Shown piece by piece: positions 1-5,275 of a stretch of DNA of 6,388 nucleotides (position 1 is the stretch's first letter; the number at the start of each line of letters is the position of its first letter). The notes under the pieces are model-generated. The model was given only the letters and a program-made list of their open reading frames with translations. It had not been told where the DNA came from and did no database searches. The stretch covers positions 1 to 6,388 of the forward strand of contig CACZOG010000007.1 of NCBI GenBank assembly GCA_902782715.1, written 5' to 3'. The translations under genes and the position numbers were made by a program. The stretch is from an uncultured Lachnospiraceae bacterium (lineage in GTDB: Bacteria; Bacillota; Clostridia; Lachnospirales; Lachnospiraceae).

Positions 1-855
1 CTTCAGGATTTCTTAAATGAGGTATCCCTTGTTGCGGATATCGACAGTGCGGATCTGAGTTCCGACAAAGTCCTTATGATGACTCTTCATTCGGCAAAAG
101 GTCTTGAATTCCCTCATGTATATATTGTCGGAATGGAAGACGGATTATTTCCCGGTGACAGATCTGTAATGAGCATGTCATCGGAAGATATGGAAGAAGA
201 AAGAAGACTTGCTTATGTAGGCATTACAAGAGCCAAGGAAGACCTGACCCTTACGGCTGCTTCAAGCAGATTCTTGCACGGCAGATGGGCTAATTTCCCA
301 ATAAGCAGATTTGTAAGAGAGATTCCCGAGGAACTGCTTGATTCTTCGGTTAAGTTTAAAAGAACTTCGATCGAGGATGTACCTAGTACTCCATCGAGAT
401 TTTCGGGCTTCGGATTCGGAAACAGTAATCCTTATGCAGGAGCAAAGTCAACGGGATTTAAACCTGCAGGCGGCAGACCATATGAGTCAACGGGAATGCT
501 TGATAAAAACAAACCCAAAGCGGTTGCAAAAGTTCAGATAAAACCCACCTCACAGTCAGGTTCGGTTTATGCTTCCGGAAACAGTGCGCCGACTGCCCCT
601 AAGGCAGTTGCCAAGATGCATGTTAAATCCGATCCGAAATCTTCGTTAGATGCTTTAAAGAGCCTCTCTAAGGGAAGCGATCTAAAGAGCAATGTGAATT
701 ATAAAGTAGGTGACAGGGTAAGCCACATTAAATTCAAAGAGGGTGTTGTTACCGAAATAAATTCGAATGAAAACGGAACTTATGTTACAATAGTGTTTGA
801 CGAATACGGTCAAAGGATCCTGGATGCGCGTTTTGCGAAACTCAATGTGCTGTAA
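1..855 (+). CDS. pcrA: ATP-dependent DNA helicase PcrA (UvrD/Rep family), C-terminal part
   Basis: The frame is open from base 1, so the start lies outside the window; 284 residues are visible, probably the last 35-40% of a protein usually about 720-750 residues long. PcrA is a superfamily 1A 3'-5' helicase acting in nucleotide excision repair, in clearing recombination intermediates and at stalled RNA polymerase. Visible in order (window numbering): helicase motif V around residues 24-45 (TLHSAKGLEFPHVYIVG), motif VI around 66-80 (EERRLAYVGITRAKE, with R77 as the likely ATP-sensing arginine), a low-complexity Ser/Pro/Lys-rich linker of about 140 residues, and a small basic C-terminal domain at 234-284 (YKVGDRVSHIKFKEGVV onward). 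This last part matches the Tudor-like, RNA polymerase-binding tail of Firmicute PcrA. Methionines from base 76 are internal to motif V and are not starts. pseG follows after 34 bases with no terminator. The family call is firm; PcrA rather than UvrD rests on the tail and presumed lineage. Confidence 0.95.
   Translation, partial: LQDFLNEVSLVADIDSADLSSDKVLMMTLHSAKGLEFPHVYIVGMEDGLFPGDRSVMSMSSEDMEEERRLAYVGITRAKEDLTLTAASSRFLHGRWANFPISRFVREIPEELLDSSVKFKRTSIEDVPSTPSRFSGFGFGNSNPYAGAKSTGFKPAGGRPYESTGMLDKNKPKAVAKVQIKPTSQSGSVYASGNSAPTAPKAVAKMHVKSDPKSSLDALKSLSKGSDLKSNVNYKVGDRVSHIKFKEGVVTEINSNENGTYVTIVFDEYGQRILDARFAKLNVL
514..627 (+). repeat. Duplicated decapeptide in the PcrA linker
   Basis: Within the disordered linker of PcrA the peptide PKAVAKVQIK (bases 514-543) recurs as PKAVAKMHVK (bases 598-627), 84 bases apart in the same frame. 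The DNA copies differ mostly at third codon positions and in the last four codons, so the duplication is not recent or the peptide is conserved. The role is unknown; a short basic binding motif is one possibility. Confidence 0.55.
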
Positions 856-889
856 GTTAAACAGGATTCTCTGAACAGGGATTTGATAA

Positions 890-1945
890 ATGAAGGTTAT
901 ATTTCGTGCCGACGCAAATGCGAATATAGGACAGGGTCATGTGATGAGATGCCTTTCCATAGCCGATTCTTTTAAAGAAGCCGGCCATATTTGCGTGTTT
1001 GTCTGTGCGGACGAAATCGCATATTCAATGGCTGCAGACAGAGGTTATGATTCTATCTGCCTCGAAAGCGATTATTCGGATACCTTAAGTGAACTCGCGA
1101 AGCTTGATGCCGTCATTCAAAAAGAAAAAGCGGATGTCCTTGTCATGGACGGGTATTTCTTCTCAAACGATTATTTTAAAGCCGTAAAATGCTTAAGCGA
1201 TCATTTAAGAACCGTATATATCGATGATCTGTATTCATTTGCTTATGATGTTGACTGTGTTATCAATTACAATGTATATGCGTCCAAAGAAAAGTATGAA
1301 GCGCTCTATGAAAGTGAGGGCGTTAAGCCTTACTTCATTCTCGGTTCAAAATATGCTCCTTTAAGAAGTGAATTTGCCCGTACTGTTAAAAAACAGATCC
1401 CGGAAACTGCACAAAATGTGATGATCTCAGTAGGCGGAGCAGATCCGCTTCGTCTTGCGAAGGATTTTGTAAATTACATCGTAAATGATGAAGAATTAAA
1501 AGACATACATTTTAACTTTGTTCTCGGTAAAATGGAAAAGGACACAGATGAGATAAAACGTACTGCGGCTATGAAAGACAATATCATCGTAAATGTCAAT
1601 GTTCCCAACATGAAAGAGATGATAGAAAATGCCGATATAGCCGTATCGGCAGCTGGCAGCACCCAGTACGAGATATGTGCATGCAAGACACCCTGTATCT
1701 GTTTCTCAATGGCAGACAATCAGATTGAAGGTGCCAAAGAGTTCGACAGGATCGGTGCGTTTATATATGCGGGCGATGCAAGAAAGAACAGATCTTTTAC
1801 AGCCGATCTTTTTAAGAAAGTAAAAGAACTTGCCTCCGACAGTCAAAGGAGAACTTTAATGTCCGATATTTCCGGCGGACTTGCTGACGGTCTCGGAGCA
1901 GAACGCATAGTAAAAGAAACAGAAGAATTATTTGGGAGAGAATAA
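890..1945 (+). CDS. pseG: UDP-2,4-diacetamido-2,4,6-trideoxy-beta-L-altropyranose hydrolase (PseG/SpsG family)
   Basis: PseG removes UDP from UDP-2,4-diacetamido-2,4,6-trideoxy-L-altrose, the step before condensation with phosphoenolpyruvate in pseudaminic acid synthesis; the product decorates flagellins or surface polysaccharides. It is a cytoplasmic GT-B fold enzyme related to MurG. The sequence shows the family signature FRADANANIGQGHVMRCL at residues 5-22, with H17 where the catalytic histidine of Campylobacter PseG lies, NYNVYA at 126-131, YAPLRSEF at 155-162, the glycine-rich VGGADP at 181-186, and SAAGSTQYE at 253-261, the nucleotide-sugar side. At 351 residues it is longer than the Campylobacter enzyme (about 274), which is common in Firmicutes. 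ATG 890 is preceded by AGGGA (877-881), 8 bases upstream. It lies 34 bases after pcrA and its stop overlaps the next start. No other pse gene is visible, so the pathway is not proven here; a related UDP-sugar hydrolase is the alternative. Confidence 0.88.
   Translation: MKVIFRADANANIGQGHVMRCLSIADSFKEAGHICVFVCADEIAYSMAADRGYDSICLESDYSDTLSELAKLDAVIQKEKADVLVMDGYFFSNDYFKAVKCLSDHLRTVYIDDLYSFAYDVDCVINYNVYASKEKYEALYESEGVKPYFILGSKYAPLRSEFARTVKKQIPETAQNVMISVGGADPLRLAKDFVNYIVNDEELKDIHFNFVLGKMEKDTDEIKRTAAMKDNIIVNVNVPNMKEMIENADIAVSAAGSTQYEICACKTPCICFSMADNQIEGAKEFDRIGAFIYAGDARKNRSFTADLFKKVKELASDSQRRTLMSDISGGLADGLGAERIVKETEELFGRE
1934..1938 (+). promoter_or_regulatory. Ribosome binding site of the TIR-SEL1 gene, inside pseG
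   Basis: GGGAG lies within the last codons of pseG, 6 bases before the ATG at 1945. The pseG stop and this start share a base (TAATG, 1943-1947), the usual arrangement for translational coupling by a terminating ribosome. This supports 1945 as the true start. Confidence 0.75.
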
Positions 1946-4728
1946 TGGAATCCAACCAGAATTTTGACGTTTTTGTCAGTTATTCCTCAAAAAACAAAGA
2001 TATAGCTGATGCGATAGTTTCTGATTTTGAACAAAACAGGATCAAATGCTGGTATGCGCCCAGGGATATCATGCCCGGCGAAGAGTGGGTAAGTGCCATA
2101 ACGGGTGCATTACAAAGATGCAAAGTCCTTGTTCTTATCTATACTGACGAATCCAACGAATCCAGACAGGTTATGAATGAAGTAGCCGTTGCTTTTAATG
2201 CGGGAAAAACAATAGTTCCTTTCAGACTCAGTGAAAACCGCATGAGCAGCGAATTCGAATACTATCTGACCAGAGTTCACTGGCTTGATGCTGTAACCAA
2301 ATCGATGAGTGAGAGCATCACTGAACTGAGAAAATACGTTCAGATCATCCTTAACGGTGCTAAAAAAGTTAAACATAACTCAAATGCGAAAACCGAGTCG
2401 CAAAATACGGAATCGGCAGAAGGCAAAAAAAAGAAACGCCTGCCCGCCGCAGTGATCGGTATCATTTCCGCGATAGTTGTAATGCTTCTTTTAATAGCCC
2501 TCGGAGCAGCTTCTCTTTTATTCATCTTTACGGGTAACGGAAAGAGATACATGAACAAAGGTCTTCAGGCATATTACAGCGAGTATCAGGGAGAAAAGGA
2601 TGACGAGGCCGCAAGGGAGTATTTTCTTAAAGCGTCCAAGAAAGGTAAGGCGGATGCATATTATTATCTTGGCGGACTTGCCGAGAGAAAATTCGATTAT
2701 CAGACGGCCAGAACCTATTATGAAATGGGAGTAAGCGAGGGAAGCGCTTTAGCGGAACTCGGACTCGGCAGTCTTTATGAAAAAGGTGACGGCGTAATTC
2801 CCGATCTGAGTGTTGCAAAATCCTATTATGACGATGCTTTGAAAAAGGGATGCGTGGAAGCCAACTACTATGAAGCCGGTTTCCTTATGAAAGGCTATAA
2901 CGGCTCGGATTTTGATGCACCGGGAGCGATAGATTATTATGATAAAGCTTTAAAGTGTGATGAGCAGTATATACAGGCCATGGCTTATATCGGACTTGGA
3001 GATATTTATTCCAAAGGGTATGACGGTGCTGATAAAAACATCGAGAAGGCAAGAAATTATTATGTTAAGGCTATAGATGTGCATCCTTATTTTCAGGGAT
3101 ACGGAAATCAGCTGATCGCAAAACTGTATGCCGGAGATGATGATACGACGGAAAGCGACAAGTATTATAAGGATTCGCTTAATTTCTATAAAAAATCCGC
3201 ATATGAGGGAAGCATGTCATCCAATATCTGGGCGGGATACTGTTATCAGTACGGTCTCGGAACCGAACCCGACGGGGAAAAAGCTATGGATTATTACCGT
3301 GCCGCAGCGGATAAAGACTGTCCTGTGGGCATGCATTATGTGGGTAAACTGTATGAAAAAGGCTATGGCAATGTAAAAGTCGATTATGACAAAGCATATG
3401 AATGGTATAAAAAAGCCGCAGATCTAAACTACAACACTTCGATGTGCTCCATAGGAAACATGTATTACAAAGGAATCTATGGTGCAAAAGACGATCATCC
3501 CGATTACAATCTGGCCAGACAGTGGTTTGATGATGCCATGAAAAACGGCTATGTTTCAGCCAATTATTATCTCGGCCTTATGTATGAAATGGGATACGGA
3601 GCAGACGAAGATTACGACAAGGCATTGGAGTATTTCGAAAAAGGAGCCGAATTCGGTGATCATTATTCCATGTTTGAGATCGGAAATATGTATCTTTTAG
3701 GCTATGCGACCGGAAAGAGCGATTATGACACCGCACTTGAATGGTTCACAAAATCGGCGAAACTCGGAAACGAATTTGCCATGTATGATATGGGCCTTAT
3801 ACTTGAGGGAAAAGGTGATTATAAGAATGCTTATAAGAGTTATCTCATGGCAGCGGCAAACAATTACGATGATGCAATGACCTCGATAGCTTATATGTAT
3901 CTTAACTCCATGCTTTCCGAAGAACCCGATTATGAAAGTGCTTTAAAATGGCTTAACAAAGCAGCCGAACTCGGAAACGATTATGCCATGGAAAAACTCG
4001 GCGAGATGTATTACGAAGGAGAAGGAGTAGAGCAGGATTTCTCCAAGGCAGCAGATTATTATGAAATGCTTGCGGAAAAAGGAAGCGCAACCGCTTTTGA
4101 GTATTATGTTCTCGGATTCTTATATCATCATGCTCTGGGAAGAGATAAGGATATCAACAAAGCCGTGGAGTATCTTAAAACGGCAGCAGACATGGGCAGC
4201 AGCGGTGCGAGTGAAGAACTGGGCGGCATGTATATAAAAGGCGATGAGGTTATTCAGGATTTAGAACTTGCGTATTATTACTATACCAAGGCTGTGGAAG
4301 GAAACGAGGGAAGTGCACAGGCATATCTGGCACTCGGAGACATGTATTATTACGAGCTCGGTACTGCGATGAATTCTTCAATGGCAAAACAGTGCTATTT
4401 AAAAGCACTGAGTCTCGGATATGAAGATGCCCAGATTTATGCTAATCTCGGAAATATCTGCTATCAGGATGAACAATTCTCTTCTGCCGGCGATTATTTC
4501 GAGAAATCTCTGGATCTGGAATATAATACAACAAATATGTATAATGCGGCAGTTAATTATTATAATGCCGAAATGTGGGATAAAGCATTTTACTGGTGCA
4601 AAATGACCATTGAGAATTATGCGCCGCAGGCTGACGAAGCCAGAGCTATAATAGTCACAATGGTCGAAATCGGCGAGATAACAAAGGAAGAAGCATCTCC
4701 TTACGTTAATGAGGAAGATCTGTATTAA
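1945..4728 (+). CDS. TIR-domain single-pass membrane protein with SEL1/TPR repeats
   Basis: A 927-residue protein in three parts. Residues 7-135 are a bacterial TIR_2-type domain: FDVFVSYSSKNKDIA (7-21, first strand and following loop), CWYAPRDIMPGEEW (35-48, BB-loop region), VLVLIYTDESNESRQVMNEV (61-80) and YLTRVHWLDA (107-116). E79 sits where NAD+-cleaving TIR domains carry the catalytic glutamate; the common S-x-x-C-x-x-E pattern reads S73-x-x-V76-x-x-E79. A linker rich in Lys, Ser and Glu ends in KKKKR (161-165), followed by a membrane helix at about 167-195. Residues about 203-900 hold about 18 SEL1-like repeats of 32-42 residues (typical unit: LGxMYxxGxGxxxDYxKAxxYYxKAAxxG), becoming plain TPR-like near the end. 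There is no N-terminal signal peptide. Positive charge before the helix predicts TIR inside and repeats outside. It starts within the pseG stop codon and is probably co-transcribed with it. Domain calls are firm; NADase activity, ligand and role (surface sensor, defence or envelope signalling) are inferred. A repeat array kept inside the cell is the main alternative. Confidence 0.92.
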   Translation: MESNQNFDVFVSYSSKNKDIADAIVSDFEQNRIKCWYAPRDIMPGEEWVSAITGALQRCKVLVLIYTDESNESRQVMNEVAVAFNAGKTIVPFRLSENRMSSEFEYYLTRVHWLDAVTKSMSESITELRKYVQIILNGAKKVKHNSNAKTESQNTESAEGKKKKRLPAAVIGIISAIVVMLLLIALGAASLLFIFTGNGKRYMNKGLQAYYSEYQGEKDDEAAREYFLKASKKGKADAYYYLGGLAERKFDYQTARTYYEMGVSEGSALAELGLGSLYEKGDGVIPDLSVAKSYYDDALKKGCVEANYYEAGFLMKGYNGSDFDAPGAIDYYDKALKCDEQYIQAMAYIGLGDIYSKGYDGADKNIEKARNYYVKAIDVHPYFQGYGNQLIAKLYAGDDDTTESDKYYKDSLNFYKKSAYEGSMSSNIWAGYCYQYGLGTEPDGEKAMDYYRAAADKDCPVGMHYVGKLYEKGYGNVKVDYDKAYEWYKKAADLNYNTSMCSIGNMYYKGIYGAKDDHPDYNLARQWFDDAMKNGYVSANYYLGLMYEMGYGADEDYDKALEYFEKGAEFGDHYSMFEIGNMYLLGYATGKSDYDTALEWFTKSAKLGNEFAMYDMGLILEGKGDYKNAYKSYLMAAANNYDDAMTSIAYMYLNSMLSEEPDYESALKWLNKAAELGNDYAMEKLGEMYYEGEGVEQDFSKAADYYEMLAEKGSATAFEYYVLGFLYHHALGRDKDINKAVEYLKTAADMGSSGASEELGGMYIKGDEVIQDLELAYYYYTKAVEGNEGSAQAYLALGDMYYYELGTAMNSSMAKQCYLKALSLGYEDAQIYANLGNICYQDEQFSSAGDYFEKSLDLEYNTTNMYNAAVNYYNAEMWDKAFYWCKMTIENYAPQADEARAIIVTMVEIGEITKEEASPYVNEEDLY

Positions 4729-4774
4729 TGATTTACATAACAAAAATATAAAAACTTATTCCTTTTTTGAACCG

Positions 4775-4793
4775 ATAGTGATATAATCACTAT
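4775..4793. promoter_or_regulatory. Operator-like perfect palindrome over the -10 element
   Basis: ATAGTGAT (4775-4782) and ATCACTAT (4786-4793) are exact inverted copies separated by ATA. The 19-base dyad covers the extended -10 of the promoter for the small membrane protein gene. A dimeric repressor bound here would block RNA polymerase. I do not recognise the regulator family. It is not a terminator, since the stem is short and AT-rich with no following T-run. Confidence 0.5.
4779..4787 (+). promoter_or_regulatory. Extended -10 promoter for the small membrane protein gene
   Basis: TGATATAAT is a perfect extended -10 (TGnTATAAT), predicting transcription from about 4794 and a 5' leader of about 40 bases. 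The -35 position (4759-4764, TTCCTT, 17-base spacer) is poor, as extended -10 promoters tolerate. An alternative pairing is TTGAAC (4767-4772) with TATATA (4791-4796), 18-base spacer. Read-through from the TIR-SEL1 gene is also possible, as no terminator is seen before it. Confidence 0.6.
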
Positions 4794-4815
4794 ATAGTAC
4801 TTCGGAATACTTACT

Positions 4816-4825
4816 AAAAGGGGGT
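4816..4825 (+). promoter_or_regulatory. Strong ribosome binding site
   Basis: AAAAGGGGGT, with a near-ideal AGG core, lies 8 bases before the ATG at 4834 and fixes that start. It is clearly stronger than the sites in front of pseG and the TIR-SEL1 gene, suggesting high expression of this small protein. Confidence 0.8.
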
Positions 4826-4833
4826 CGTGACAT

Positions 4834-5157
4834 ATGGCTAACATTTTTAAAATTTTCAAAAAAGTAAAAGATTTCGACGATTTTCTTGAAATGACAAAAT
4901 TGGACGGGATTTTAAATAAGAAGAAGAGAGAACAGGAAGAAGCTGAAGCTGCAAAGAGAAGAAGCATCATCATTACGATTCTTGCAATCATCGGTGCTAT
5001 CGCAGCAGTAGCAGGTATCGCTTATCTTGTTTATCGTTATCTCACACCGGATTATCTTGAAGACTTCGATGATGACTTTGATGATGATTTCGATGATGAT
5101 TTCTTTGATGATGAAGATGCTATCGAAGAGAAGAGCGACGATAAAGAAGAAGAGTAA
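4834..5157 (+). CDS. Small single-pass membrane protein with an Asp-rich C-terminal tail
   Basis: A 107-residue protein I cannot assign to a named family; similar small proteins are common in Lachnospiraceae as hypothetical proteins. Residues 1-24 form a short amphipathic start (IFKIFKKVKDFDDFLEM), residues 28-43 are highly charged (KKKREQEEAEAAKRR, possibly a short coiled helix), residues about 45-68 are a clear Ile/Ala/Gly-rich membrane helix, and residues 72-107 are strongly acidic. The tail contains three tandem DFDD units (77-88) and then DFFDDED. The KRR before the helix predicts the N-terminus inside and the acidic tail outside, where it could bind divalent cations or basic surface polymers; this is inference. 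It has its own extended -10 promoter under a palindrome, a strong ribosome binding site, and a terminator 45 bases after its stop, so it is probably a single-gene transcript. Real coding status is well supported by these signals. Confidence 0.85.
   Translation: MANIFKIFKKVKDFDDFLEMTKLDGILNKKKREQEEAEAAKRRSIIITILAIIGAIAAVAGIAYLVYRYLTPDYLEDFDDDFDDDFDDDFFDDEDAIEEKSDDKEEE
5062..5103 (+). repeat. 12-base in-frame tandem repeat encoding DFDD
   Basis: Three 12-base units (5062-5073, 5074-5085, 5086-5097) read GAC/T-TTC/T-GAT-GAT and differ only at third codon positions; a fourth, partial unit continues to 5103. Units are codon-aligned, so copy changes would lengthen or shorten the acidic tail by four residues without a frameshift. 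Confidence 0.75.
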
Positions 5158-5202
5158 TCAGTAGGACTTTTCTAAATCAGTATTGTTTAGGATATAAAAA
5201 TC

Positions 5203-5243
5203 AGTGCCTGACACAAGGATGTTGTCAGGCACTTGTTTTTTTT
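5203..5243. terminator. Intrinsic terminator between convergent genes, probably bidirectional
   Basis: AGTGCCTGACA (5203-5213) pairs perfectly with TGTCAGGCACT (5223-5233): an 11-bp stem with a 9-base loop. Eight T residues at 5236-5243 follow on the plus strand, ending transcription of the small membrane protein gene. Read on the minus strand, the same stem is followed by GATTTTTATAT, so it can also end the opposing gene, though with a weaker T-run. Confidence 0.9.
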
Positions 5244-5275
5244 ATTAATTTTGGAATGTCGGATGGCGGCTTTTA

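Noticed and set aside
4399..4743. Minus-strand open frame of 114 codons antisense to the end of the TIR-SEL1 gene
   Set aside because: It lies almost wholly opposite a well-supported coding region, its protein is Cys/Ile/His-rich with no recognisable domain, and the frame arises from repeated Tyr/Asn codons on the plus strand.
4728..4751. Seven-codon frame overlapping the TIR-SEL1 stop (TAATG)
   Set aside because: Although it mimics a coupled start, it has no good ribosome binding site and encodes only MIYITKI; probably chance.
4741..4769. CAAAAA ... TTTTTG inverted repeat after the TIR-SEL1 gene as a terminator
   Set aside because: The stem is almost entirely A-T and would be too weak; the T-run is inside it rather than after it.
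4796..4811. Imperfect hairpin AGTACTTCGGAATACT in the leader of the small membrane protein gene
   Set aside because: Only about four continuous pairs form, with mismatches next to the loop; it is too weak to call a regulatory structure.
4725..4991. Minus-strand open frame of 88 codons over the promoter and start of the small membrane protein gene
   Set aside because: It is antisense to a gene with a clear promoter and ribosome binding site, and its hydrophobic look mirrors the membrane helix codons of that gene.
5156..5206. Three copies of AATCAGT after the small membrane protein gene
   Set aside because: The copies are 7-8 bases long with irregular spacing (19 and 24 bases) and no adjoining element, so chance is sufficient.
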